From the NCBI GenBank assembly GCA_964344055.1, contig CAYFLT010000004.1:1-64000 (forward strand): 64,000 bases of DNA. Reading direction: 5' to 3'. The stretch comes from OFTM10 sp964344055. Lineage in GTDB: Bacteria > Actinomycetota > Acidimicrobiia > Acidimicrobiales > Aldehydirespiratoraceae. The notes below the pieces were generated by a model. The model ran no database searches. It was given only the letters and a program-made list of their open reading frames with translations, and was not told where the DNA came from. How positions within the stretch are numbered: the first letter of the stretch is position 1; every line of letters begins with the position of its first letter. The translations under genes were made by a program, and so were the position numbers. This document shows positions 1-6,810 of this stretch, one piece after another.

Positions 1-158
1 GCGCGGACCGAGTCGCTCCCCGGCGCGTCGAAGCCGCCCTGGCTCAGCAGGGCGCCCACGCCGCCGCCGATCACCGCTGAGACCACGAGCGCGACCACCG
101 AAGCGAGCAGCACGAGGCCGCGGTGGCGGACCGAGAAGCGGCCCAATCTCGAGAACAT
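1..158 (-). CDS. MMPL/RND-family membrane transporter, N-terminal fragment
   Basis: Only the first 52 codons are inside the window; the gene runs off the left edge. The fragment begins MFSRLGRFSVRHRG, followed by one hydrophobic segment (LVLLASVVALVVSAVIGGG) and then a periplasmic-type stretch starting LLSQGGFDAPGSDSV. A short basic N-terminus, TM1, then a G-G-F-x-x-P-x-S-x-S loop is typical of actinobacterial MMPL proteins, proton-driven exporters of lipids or hydrophobic compounds. The ATG at 158 has a GGGAG-type ribosome site just upstream (minus strand, about 161-170). It is divergent from the nucleoside hydrolase at 225. The family call rests on the N-terminus only. Confidence 0.65.
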   Translation of the reverse strand, partial: MFSRLGRFSVRHRGLVLLASVVALVVSAVIGGGVGALLSQGGFDAPGSDSVR

Positions 159-224
159 CGGTCTCCCTTCCCACGCTCCGTGTGGGCCACCAGGCCGCCC
201 GCACACCCACAGTAGTGTCCTCGG

Positions 225-1133
225 ATGCGGAGATTCCTGATCGACACCGATACCGCGAGCGACGATGCCGTCGCCCTGGTGATGGCTCTTCGCCACACCG
301 ACATCGTGGTTGAGGCGCTCACGATCGTCTGTGGCAATGTCGGCCTCGACCAGGCCGTGCAGAACGCTCTCTACACCGTCGAACTCTGCGAGTCGTCGGT
401 GCCGGTCCATCCGGGAGCGGCGGCGCCGATGATGCGCACGCTCGAGACCGCGCAGTACGTCCAGGGCGACTGCGGGCTGCCGCTCGCGGGTCGAACCGAT
501 GCGGGCGGACGGGGCGCGGACGTGATCGTCGACACGGTGCTCGGCTCGCCAGGGGAGATCACGCTGGTGGCGCTCGGACCGCTCACCAACCTAGCGATCG
601 CCGTCCTCCGGGCACCGGAGATCGTGGGTGCGGTCGAGCGGGTCGTCATCATGGGCGGCACCGGTGTGAGCGGGCCGGGCAACATCACCGCCAATGCCGA
701 GTTCAACTTCTGGGCCGACCCCGAGGCCGCGGCGATCGTGCTGCGTTCAGGACTGCCGGTCGAATTGGTCGGGTGGGACATCTCGATTGCGGACGCGGTC
801 GTCACGCCATCCCGTCATGAGGCGATGAAGGCGATCGGCACGAAGTACTCGGAGTTCGCGATCGACATCGCTCAGGTGGTGCGTGAGGTATCGCTCGACT
901 TCGGCCTCGAGGGCGACGACCTGCCCGATCCGATCGCGATGGCATACGCCATCGATCCCTCGGCCGGGGAAGTCGTGCGACTCCCGACTGAGGTGATGGC
1001 TGGTGACGGTCCGCAGCGGGGCGCGATGGTGGTGGACCGCATCGGCTTCACCCGTCAGCCGGCGAACGCCACGATCGTCACCCACTACTCCTCTGACCAC
1101 TTCTTCGCCATGCTCCACGACGCTCTCCGCTGA
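225..1133 (+). CDS. Nucleoside hydrolase (IU-nucleoside hydrolase family)
   Basis: A 302-residue cytoplasmic protein of normal length for inosine-uridine nucleoside hydrolases, which cleave the N-glycosidic bond of ribonucleosides for base salvage. The N-terminus carries the calcium-binding aspartate cluster DTDTASDDAVAL (about residues 7-18), the family hallmark usually written DTDPGxDD; here Thr-Ala-Ser replaces Pro-Gly-x, so substrate range may differ. Other family features are VALGPLTNLA (about 110) and a central MGG followed by NxxAEFNFWADPEAA (about 145-170), which supply ribose- and calcium-binding residues. No signal peptide. It stands alone between the divergent MMPL gene and the SDR gene downstream on the same strand. 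Confidence 0.88.
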   Translation: MRRFLIDTDTASDDAVALVMALRHTDIVVEALTIVCGNVGLDQAVQNALYTVELCESSVPVHPGAAAPMMRTLETAQYVQGDCGLPLAGRTDAGGRGADVIVDTVLGSPGEITLVALGPLTNLAIAVLRAPEIVGAVERVVIMGGTGVSGPGNITANAEFNFWADPEAAAIVLRSGLPVELVGWDISIADAVVTPSRHEAMKAIGTKYSEFAIDIAQVVREVSLDFGLEGDDLPDPIAMAYAIDPSAGEVVRLPTEVMAGDGPQRGAMVVDRIGFTRQPANATIVTHYSSDHFFAMLHDALR

Positions 1134-1207
1134 GTCCGACGAGCTGGCCGGACTCGGAACCTGGGACGGATTCTGTCCAGGTTCGGGAGTCGCGTACGGT
1201 GCCGGGC

Positions 1208-1978
1208 ATGGATGCAGTAACTCATGGGGCCCTGTTCGACCTGAGCGGGCGGACCGCGATCGTCACCGGCGGAAGCCGCGGGATCGGTCGTTCGATCGCC
1301 GAGACGTTCGTGCTGTCGGGCGCCAACGTGGTGGTGACGAGCCGCAAGGCCGAGCCGTGTGAGGAGACGGTCGAGCACCTGCGCTCACTCGGCGGTCACG
1401 CGGTCGCCATGCCCGCCCACATGGGCGACCCGGATACCCCCGGTCGGCTCGTCGATGCCGCCGTATCGGAATGGGGTGGACTCGACATCGTCGTCAACAA
1501 CGCGGCGAACCCGCTCGCCGCACCGATTGCGGACCAGGACGTCGGCATGTGGCAGAAGACCTTCGAGGTCAACCTGCGCGGCCCGGCGCTCCTCACCAAG
1601 GCCGCGATCGATCCCCTCACCGCCAGCGGTCACGGCCGGGTCATCAACATCATCAGCGTGGGGGCCTTCAGCTTCTCGGCGGGACTGTCGCTCTACTCGT
1701 CGATGAAGGCCGGACTCAACGCCTTCACCAAGGCGGCCGCGGCAGAGTTCGCCGACCGGAACATCCTCGTCAACGCCATCGCCCCTGGCTGGACCGACAC
1801 CTACATGGTCGCCAACCTCGGCGCTGGTGAGGGTGACCAGAAGGCGGTCGGCTCCCTCCTGGGCCGGTTGGCGTCACCCGACGAGGTTGCCGCTGCAGCC
1901 CTGTTTCTCGCCGGCGACGCCTCCAGCTATGTCACCGGCCAGGTCATGTTCGTCGACGGCGGCCTCCATCCCCACTGA
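1208..1978 (+). CDS. SDR-family NAD(P)-dependent oxidoreductase
   Basis: A classical short-chain dehydrogenase of 256 residues. It has the Rossmann cofactor motif TGGSRGIG near the N-terminus, NNAA in the NAG position, an active-site Ser (IISVGAF), catalytic YSSMK, and the C-terminal SSYVTGQVMFVDGG that ends most family members. The ATG at 1208 is preferred over an in-frame GTG at 1199 because it leaves a normal leader (MDAVTHGALFDLSGR) before the first strand. Substrate cannot be read from sequence; closest in layout to 3-oxoacyl-ACP reductase or gluconate dehydrogenase types. It ends just before a repeat-hairpin that separates it from a convergent dehydrogenase. Confidence 0.88.
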   Translation: MDAVTHGALFDLSGRTAIVTGGSRGIGRSIAETFVLSGANVVVTSRKAEPCEETVEHLRSLGGHAVAMPAHMGDPDTPGRLVDAAVSEWGGLDIVVNNAANPLAAPIADQDVGMWQKTFEVNLRGPALLTKAAIDPLTASGHGRVINIISVGAFSFSAGLSLYSSMKAGLNAFTKAAAAEFADRNILVNAIAPGWTDTYMVANLGAGEGDQKAVGSLLGRLASPDEVAAAALFLAGDASSYVTGQVMFVDGGLHPH

Positions 1979-1990
1979 TCACCCGCTACG

Positions 1991-2072
1991 AACCTGACTC
2001 GGTGTTCATCCCGGAACCGAACCTGACTCGGTTCTTGTCCCGGAACAAGACCGAGTCAGGTCGAGTCAGGTT
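1991..2072. terminator. Nested repeat/hairpin between convergent genes
   Basis: AACCTGACTCGG occurs at 1991-2002 and 2020-2031, each followed by a related 16-base tail containing TCCCGGAAC, giving two tandem copies of about 28 bases. The inverted form lies at 2051-2061 and 2062-2072. Two nested stems are possible: 1991-2001 with 2062-2072, and 2021-2038 with 2045-2061 (one bulge). It lies between convergent genes and the TGA stop of the dehydrogenase (2066-2068) is inside the right arm, so a bidirectional transcription terminator is the likely role. No T-tract follows, as is common in high-GC genomes. Confidence 0.65.
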
Positions 2073-3040
2073 GGGATGTCGAAGGCGACCTTGATGGCGC
2101 CGGCCCTGCGGTCGGCGGCGGTGGTGAAGGCCTCCGCACAGCCATCCAGCGGGAAGCGGTGGGTGATCATCGCATCGGCGATCTCGGGCCCGTCCGCCAG
2201 GATCTGGGCCGCTTCGGTGAAGTTGCGGTCCTTCGTGCGGCACACATAGGTCATCGACGGGATGATCTCGCACTCCCGCATGCACACCTGCAGGCCGATC
2301 TCCGCGGGCGACCACAGGGTTCCGACCAGGCCGATCCGACCCATCGGTCGGACCCGCATCGCCGCCTCATCGAGTGATGCCGTGGTGCCGGCGGCGTCGA
2401 TGACGACGTCGTACCCGTCGCCGAGCTCGTCGGCGCCTCCGGTCGCCGCCCCCAGCTGGTCGGCGGCCGCCCGCTGGTGATCGTGACGGGCGCTCACCGT
2501 GCACTCGATGCCGCGCGCACCGAGCACCGCGGCTGCGGCCAGGCCGATCGGACCAGCGCCGATCACCAACACCCGGTCGCCTGACCCGACCCGAGCCCGA
2601 TTGATCGAGTGGGCCGCAACCGCCAGAGGCTCCACCAGCGAGGCCGATGACATCGACAGACCCGATGGCAACGGGACGAGACAGTCGGCCGGAACTGCGA
2701 TCCGTTCCGCCATCCCGCCCTGCAGCCCCACACCGACCAGCTTCCCGCCCTCGGTGCAGGCCATCAGGTGGCCCGACTCGCAGTAGACACACCCACCACA
2801 GCTGATGATCGGCTCGACAGCCACCGCGGTCCCATCCGGTGTGTAGCCGGCGAACTCGTGACCGAGCACCTGCCCTTCGGCGAAGCCGGCGTCGATCAGG
2901 TGCAGATCTGATCCACAGATCGACGACACCGCGATGTCCACGGTCACCGTGTCCCCGTCGGCTGCTCCCGACGCCGCGCCATCGGGCTCGGGGACCTCGA
3001 CGAGTTGGGCAGTGCCGCCGCTGATCTGTACTGCCTTCAT
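2066..3040 (-). CDS. Zinc-dependent alcohol dehydrogenase (MDR family)
   Basis: A 324-residue medium-chain dehydrogenase. Catalytic zinc ligands are visible as ICGSDLH (Cys about 42) and GHEF (about 60). The structural-zinc lobe is intact with four Cys in CGGCVYCESGHLMAC (about 81-95). A Rossmann motif GAGPIGLAA follows at about 160. Such enzymes oxidise secondary alcohols or polyols with NAD(P). The open frame extends far upstream, but MKAVQISGG at 3040 is the family-typical start and has GGGAGG seven bases upstream. It is divergent from the ECF sigma factor and convergent with the SDR gene; its stop codon lies in the terminator hairpin. Confidence 0.88.
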   Translation of the reverse strand: MKAVQISGGTAQLVEVPEPDGAASGAADGDTVTVDIAVSSICGSDLHLIDAGFAEGQVLGHEFAGYTPDGTAVAVEPIISCGGCVYCESGHLMACTEGGKLVGVGLQGGMAERIAVPADCLVPLPSGLSMSSASLVEPLAVAAHSINRARVGSGDRVLVIGAGPIGLAAAAVLGARGIECTVSARHDHQRAAADQLGAATGGADELGDGYDVVIDAAGTTASLDEAAMRVRPMGRIGLVGTLWSPAEIGLQVCMRECEIIPSMTYVCRTKDRNFTEAAQILADGPEIADAMITHRFPLDGCAEAFTTAADRRAGAIKVAFDIPT

Positions 3041-3205
3041 TGGTGCCTCCCGGCTCGGGTCGTGCTCAGTTCTGGCCGCAATTGTGCCGATTGACCGGTC
3101 CAGAAAAGAAATTTCCGGTTGGGCCAAACATTTTCGCGGGGTTCTGCGTGGGTATGGGTGGGAGGCGACCGGCGATGTGCAACGACCAACGAGCAGAGGT
3201 GGGGC

Positions 3206-3697
3206 ATGGCCCGAGATTTCGACCGGTTCTTCCGGGAGAACTACGACACCACGGTCCGGGGATTGATCCTCGACGGCACACGAGCCGACGATGCCCATGA
3301 CGCGGCCCAGGAAGCATATGTACGGGCATACGCCCGATGGTGGCGAGTAGGCCACTACCGGGAGCCCATCGCCTGGGTCCGCCGAGTGGCCGTCAACGTG
3401 GTGCGGGACCAGCACCGCCGGACTGTGGTTCGAGACAAGGCGCTGCCCAAGCTGGTGACGGAGACCATCGTCGCCGCTCCGGCCGAACCCGACGATCTCG
3501 ACTCCGCCCTCGACATGCTCCCGCCGCAGCAGCGGCAGGCCGTTGACCTCTACTACGGCGCCGGATTCAGCACCGACGAGGCTGCGAACCGCATGGGCAT
3601 CTCGCCCGGAGCGTTCCGCTTCCACCTCAGTCGAGCCCGCCGCACCCTCAAGCCCCGCATGGTCGAGCGAATCGGCCGCCAGGAGATGGCCCGATGA
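3206..3697 (+). CDS. ECF-type RNA polymerase sigma factor
   Basis: A 163-residue protein with sigma region 2 (about residues 5-70: FDRFFRENYD, then DDAHDAAQEAYVRAYARW) and region 4 (about 105-155: LPPQQRQAVDLYYGAGFSTDEAANRMGISPGAFRFHLSRAR, a clear helix-turn-helix). Both are typical of extracytoplasmic-function sigma factors that redirect RNA polymerase in response to envelope signals. The open frame reaches further upstream, but the ATG at 3206 has GAGGTGG just before it and begins at region 2. Its last codons overlap the next gene by ATGA, so the membrane protein downstream is the obvious candidate partner or anti-sigma factor. Confidence 0.85.
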   Translation: MARDFDRFFRENYDTTVRGLILDGTRADDAHDAAQEAYVRAYARWWRVGHYREPIAWVRRVAVNVVRDQHRRTVVRDKALPKLVTETIVAAPAEPDDLDSALDMLPPQQRQAVDLYYGAGFSTDEAANRMGISPGAFRFHLSRARRTLKPRMVERIGRQEMAR

Positions 3698-4545
3698 GCC
3701 ACAACCACATGACCCCCGACCCCATGAACCCGAACGAATCCCCCATGTCCTCCGCCACCCCCGCTCCGGGTGGTCCCGGAGCGGACGCCATCCTCGAGCA
3801 GCTGCGTCCCCGGATGCGGGCCGCGAGGATCTCCCACGTCCGTCGCCTGGCAGCCACGTTGGCCGTCCTGCCGATCCTCGGATTCGGTGCGGTGGCGATG
3901 GCTGCTGACGGTTCGGAGGCGCCCACCGCGGAGACGGCAGGCGGCGTCGAGTCCGACGAGAAGGTCGACGACAAGGGCCCCGACGTGGAACTCCCCGAGA
4001 TCGGCGATGCCGACGGTGCGGAAGCGGCCGGCAACGGCGGCGATGGCGAGTCCGACGAAGGGGCCGACAAGCTGGCGGCCACCACCACGACCACCACCCT
4101 TCCGGCCGACGATGGCATCCACGAGGTCGATCTCGGGACGCTCGGCTGGGCCGAGGTCGAGGAGACCGACGGCGGTGGCTTCACCATGCTCTCGACCGAT
4201 TTCGCCGATGGCTGGGAAATCCACAGCGCAGAAGTCGTCGACGGCAACCTGGTGATCATCATCACCAACGGTCAGGACATCAAGAAGATCACGATCAAGC
4301 CGGGTGTCCGTGACGAGATCAGCGTGATCGTCGACGAGGTGATCATCCCGACCACCACGACGGCCAAGCCCGAACCCAAGCCGGAGCCGAAACCACCGGT
4401 GATCGTCGACCGCATCGTCGTCGAGGTGCCGGGCAAGGGCAACTTCGTGGTCGAGCGTGAGGGCGAAACCCTCTGGGCCGGCAACGTCACTGCCTACGAG
4501 GGCTACACCTACGACATCATCAAGGCCGAGGGCTGGAAGGTGTAG
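3694..4545 (+). CDS. Membrane-anchored protein coupled to ECF sigma; 5' part of a TAG-interrupted repeat protein
   Basis: 283 residues, translationally coupled to the sigma factor (ATGA). A cytoplasmic segment of about 50 residues is followed by one hydrophobic helix (LAATLAVLPILGFGAVAMA, about 52-70), an acidic linker, a Thr-rich linker with TTTTTTLP (about 130), a beta-rich region, a second Thr/Pro/Lys linker (TTTTAKPEPKPEPKPP) and the first half of a repeat starting VEVPGKGNF. It stops at TAG (4543-4545), and the same frame is open on the other side. Role is probably envelope sensing or anti-sigma control, inferred from position and topology only; no zinc-binding anti-sigma motif is seen. 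See the next entry for the remainder. Confidence 0.7.
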   Translation: MSHNHMTPDPMNPNESPMSSATPAPGGPGADAILEQLRPRMRAARISHVRRLAATLAVLPILGFGAVAMAADGSEAPTAETAGGVESDEKVDDKGPDVELPEIGDADGAEAAGNGGDGESDEGADKLAATTTTTTLPADDGIHEVDLGTLGWAEVEETDGGGFTMLSTDFADGWEIHSAEVVDGNLVIIITNGQDIKKITIKPGVRDEISVIVDEVIIPTTTTAKPEPKPEPKPPVIVDRIVVEVPGKGNFVVEREGETLWAGNVTAYEGYTYDIIKAEGWKV

Positions 4546-4899
4546 GTGGCCTTCACCGACGGCGAATGGATCTGGTACGGCAAGGCCCTGATCAACGACA
4601 ACGGTGAGATCGAACAGCACTTCTGGGACGAGCCCAAGTTGCCGGACCCGGTCTACCAGTGGGTCGAGATCCCCGGAGTCGGTGCCGCCAAGTTCAAGCT
4701 CTACAACAACCAGATCTGGGTCAAGGAGATGGCACCGGCCGCCGGATTCGGGTCATGGGACTACAACCAGGGCGCTCCCGGAGCGACCGCCAAGGTCGAC
4801 TTCGAGGGCGAGGGTGTCCTCTGGTTCATCGACGTCTGGATCAACGAGAACGGCGAGATGGCGTGGTCGACGACCAACGCCTCACCACCGGCGGAGTGA
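4546..4899 (+). CDS. 3' continuation of the TAG-interrupted repeat protein
   Basis: Directly after TAG, in the same frame, a 117-residue stretch starts with GTG (VAFTDGEWIWYGK). It carries INDNGEIEQHFW (about 17-28) and later a second copy of the repeat beginning VEIPGVGAA and ending WINENGEM. The first repeat begins before the TAG (VEVPGKGNF) and ends after it (INDNGEI). Two homologous repeats of about 70 residues are thus laid out as one protein with the stop inside repeat one. A separate gene is possible, since GGAAGG lies five bases before the GTG, but it would start inside a domain and lack any export signal. Family not recognised. Confidence 0.5.
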   Translation: MAFTDGEWIWYGKALINDNGEIEQHFWDEPKLPDPVYQWVEIPGVGAAKFKLYNNQIWVKEMAPAAGFGSWDYNQGAPGATAKVDFEGEGVLWFIDVWINENGEMAWSTTNASPPAE

Positions 4900-5022
4900 T
4901 CGAGTACTGACCGCCCAAAGCTGACAACCCAACAGCTTGACTGAGCGTGCGTCTTCCGGACTTCCCGGGGCGCACGCTCGAGTCGTTTGCCCGAGATGGG
5001 AGTGGAGTGGAGTCGGTGACTC

Positions 5023-5574
5023 CTACTCCTCCTCGTCGGCAGCGGCCGGTGCATCCTCGCCGGCGTCGTCATCGGCGGGAGCTTCTTCGGCTGCCGGTGC
5101 TTCCTCGGCGGGAGCTTCTTCGGCCGCCGGTGCTTCCTCTGCGGGAGCTTCCTCGGCCGCCGGTGCTTCCTCTGCGGGAGCTTCTTCGGCGGCGGCTTCC
5201 TCGGCGGCGGCTTCTTCGGCTGCCGGTGCGGCTTCTTCGGCGGGTGCTTCTTCGGCGGCGGCTTCCTCCGCGGGAGCCTCCTCGGCCTTGGTGTCCGCGG
5301 GCTCGGGCTCCTCGCCGTCGCGGAGCTTGCGCCATGCCTCGTTGGCCTCGCGATAGCGCTTCTCGGCTTCCGCCTTCTCCTCGGCGCTGCCCTTCTCGCC
5401 CAACCGCTTCACCGCAGCGGCGGCATCGTCCTTGGCCCGTTCCGCCTTGCGGATCCGCTTCTCGCGGCGGGTGCGCTCACGGTCGGCGTCGACGTATTCG
5501 TTGAAGAGGGTGAGGGCGGCGACCGTCTCGTCGTCGAGAGCGGATGCGACATCAGATTCGGGCATGGGCAACAT
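5023..5574 (-). CDS. Ala/Glu-rich low-complexity protein with coiled-coil head
   Basis: 183 residues, not recognised as a named family. The first 90 residues are charged and helical (DADRERTRREKRIRKAERAKD, then AEEKAEAEKRYREANEAWRKL), likely a coiled coil. From about residue 100 it is almost only Ala, Pro and Glu in a repeating pattern (APAEEAPAAEEAPAEE and variants), ending in a run of acidic residues. The DNA shows matching imperfect tandem repeats of roughly 15-30 bases at 5090-5280. No membrane segment or signal peptide. Starts at 5574 and 5565 are both possible and neither has a strong ribosome site. A real gene is likely because the head has normal coding composition; function unknown. 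Confidence 0.6.
   Translation of the reverse strand: MLPMPESDVASALDDETVAALTLFNEYVDADRERTRREKRIRKAERAKDDAAAAVKRLGEKGSAEEKAEAEKRYREANEAWRKLRDGEEPEPADTKAEEAPAEEAAAEEAPAEEAAPAAEEAAAEEAAAEEAPAEEAPAAEEAPAEEAPAAEEAPAEEAPAAEEAPADDDAGEDAPAAADEEE
5090..5280. repeat. Imperfect coding tandem repeat (Ala/Pro/Glu)
   Basis: Repeated units built from GAGCTTCTTCGGC-like and GTGCTTCCTC-like words encode the acidic Ala/Pro/Glu tail of the gene at 5023-5574. Units vary in length and third-base usage and there are no unique spacers, so this is a low-complexity coding repeat. Copy number may be unreliable in a short-read assembly. Confidence 0.7.
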
Positions 5575-5610
5575 TCTGGCGGGTCGGGCTCGAAGTCACG
5601 ACAACGAGGA

Positions 5611-6810
5611 TCACGAATCGGTACGGGGGAGACCGCGATGGCGCTCGCTGCGCATGTCGAAGGCGATCTTCACCCCGCCCCTCCGGCCCGCCTCGGCCGC
5701 GTGAGCGAGTGCGTCGCGGTAGCGGTCCAAGGGATATGTGGCCGAGACGAGCCTGTCGAACGGCACCTTCCCGGCCAGCTCCATCGCCAGCTCGAAGCTG
5801 GTGCACCGGCGTCCGTCGGACAGTGTCTCGGTGCCGTACGTGTAGGTGCCGACCAGCTCGGTTTCGCGATGCCAGAGGGGCGTGAGGTCGACGTCGACCA
5901 CACCCGGCATGCCGAGCAACACCACCCGACCACGGGGCCGGCAGATGGAGATCGCTTCCGCGATCGATTCTGCGGAACCCACGGCATCGACGACGACGTC
6001 CGCACCACCCGACAGGTGGGGGCCGATCATGAACGATCCGGTAGCCCGCCGAACCGCGCGGGCGAGTTCACCCGGCTCGCAGACCACGTCGGCGCCGAAC
6101 TCGGCGGCGAGCTCGCGCTGCACGGGGTACTTGGCGCCGATCATGATCGAGCCGGGGGAGGTCAGGTGCCGGAGCGCAGCGACGGTGACCAGACCCATCG
6201 CACCCGCCCCGATCACCGCGACGGTGTCGCCCTCGTTCACCTGCGACCGGAGCGCCGCGTGTACGCCGCCGGCCACCGGTTCGAGGGTGACGGCGAGCTC
6301 GTCGCTCATCCAGTCGGGAACTTCGTGGAGCTGGGAAGGGTGGGCGACGAATTCGGTGGCCCAGCCGCCGCCAGTGCTCTCACAGAATCCGGTCTGGAGA
6401 CCGGGCTCCAGGTGGCCGCAGGTGAGGTGGCGGTAGTCGTTGCCGTCGGCGGGCGCCGCGCCATCGAAAGGGGGAGCGAAGCCCCGCGCCTCGTGGCCGA
6501 GGACCGGCTCGAGCACCACCCTGCGTCCGTCGGCGGTGTCGGCCACCACCTCGTGCCCGGGCACGAACGGGAAGGAGACGAAGCCCTCGAAGTAGCGCGA
6601 GGCGTGACCGTCGATCGTGGACAGGTCCGAACCGCAGATTCCGGCGAGCCGGGGCCACACCCGGATCCAATCTTCGGCGGGGAGGTCTGGGCCGTCGTCG
6701 TCGATCAACGACAGCGGCCCGACCGCGCCACCTGCGCCGGGCCGCAGCTTCGACGCCACCATCGCGGCGGCATAGCGACCTTCGTTGCGACTGAAGCGGA
6801 GCGCCTGCAC
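5611..6810 (-). CDS. Zinc-binding dehydrogenase, MDR family
   Basis: 399 residues, longer than a typical alcohol dehydrogenase. The catalytic zinc site is present (AGICGSDLS at about 58 and PGHEVVA at about 84) and the cofactor domain has VIGAGAMGLVTV (about 201). The lobe that normally holds the four-Cys structural zinc is replaced by a longer segment with only Cys in LTCGHLEPGLQTGFC, so structural zinc is probably not bound in the usual way. This layout resembles uncharacterised threonine-dehydrogenase-like actinobacterial proteins. The ATG at 6810 gives MQALRFSRNEGRY; it lies inside the 3' end of the upstream MFS gene (106-nt overlap), suggesting a shared transcript. Confidence 0.82.
   Translation of the reverse strand: MQALRFSRNEGRYAAAMVASKLRPGAGGAVGPLSLIDDDGPDLPAEDWIRVWPRLAGICGSDLSTIDGHASRYFEGFVSFPFVPGHEVVADTADGRRVVLEPVLGHEARGFAPPFDGAAPADGNDYRHLTCGHLEPGLQTGFCESTGGGWATEFVAHPSQLHEVPDWMSDELAVTLEPVAGGVHAALRSQVNEGDTVAVIGAGAMGLVTVAALRHLTSPGSIMIGAKYPVQRELAAEFGADVVCEPGELARAVRRATGSFMIGPHLSGGADVVVDAVGSAESIAEAISICRPRGRVVLLGMPGVVDVDLTPLWHRETELVGTYTYGTETLSDGRRCTSFELAMELAGKVPFDRLVSATYPLDRYRDALAHAAEAGRRGGVKIAFDMRSERHRGLPRTDS

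Noticed and set aside
3069..3130. Promoter for the ECF sigma gene (TTGACC and AT-rich tract near 3098-3115)
   Set aside because: A -35-like word exists but no matching -10 at proper distance; not strong enough to annotate.
4543..4545. TAG as pyrrolysine
   Set aside because: No methylamine methyltransferase context or known Pyl use in such bacteria; the residue lies in a structural repeat, so error, mutation or readthrough fits better.
5090..5280. Tandem repeats as a CRISPR array
   Set aside because: Units are imperfect, of uneven length, without unique spacers, and encode a continuous Ala/Pro/Glu frame.
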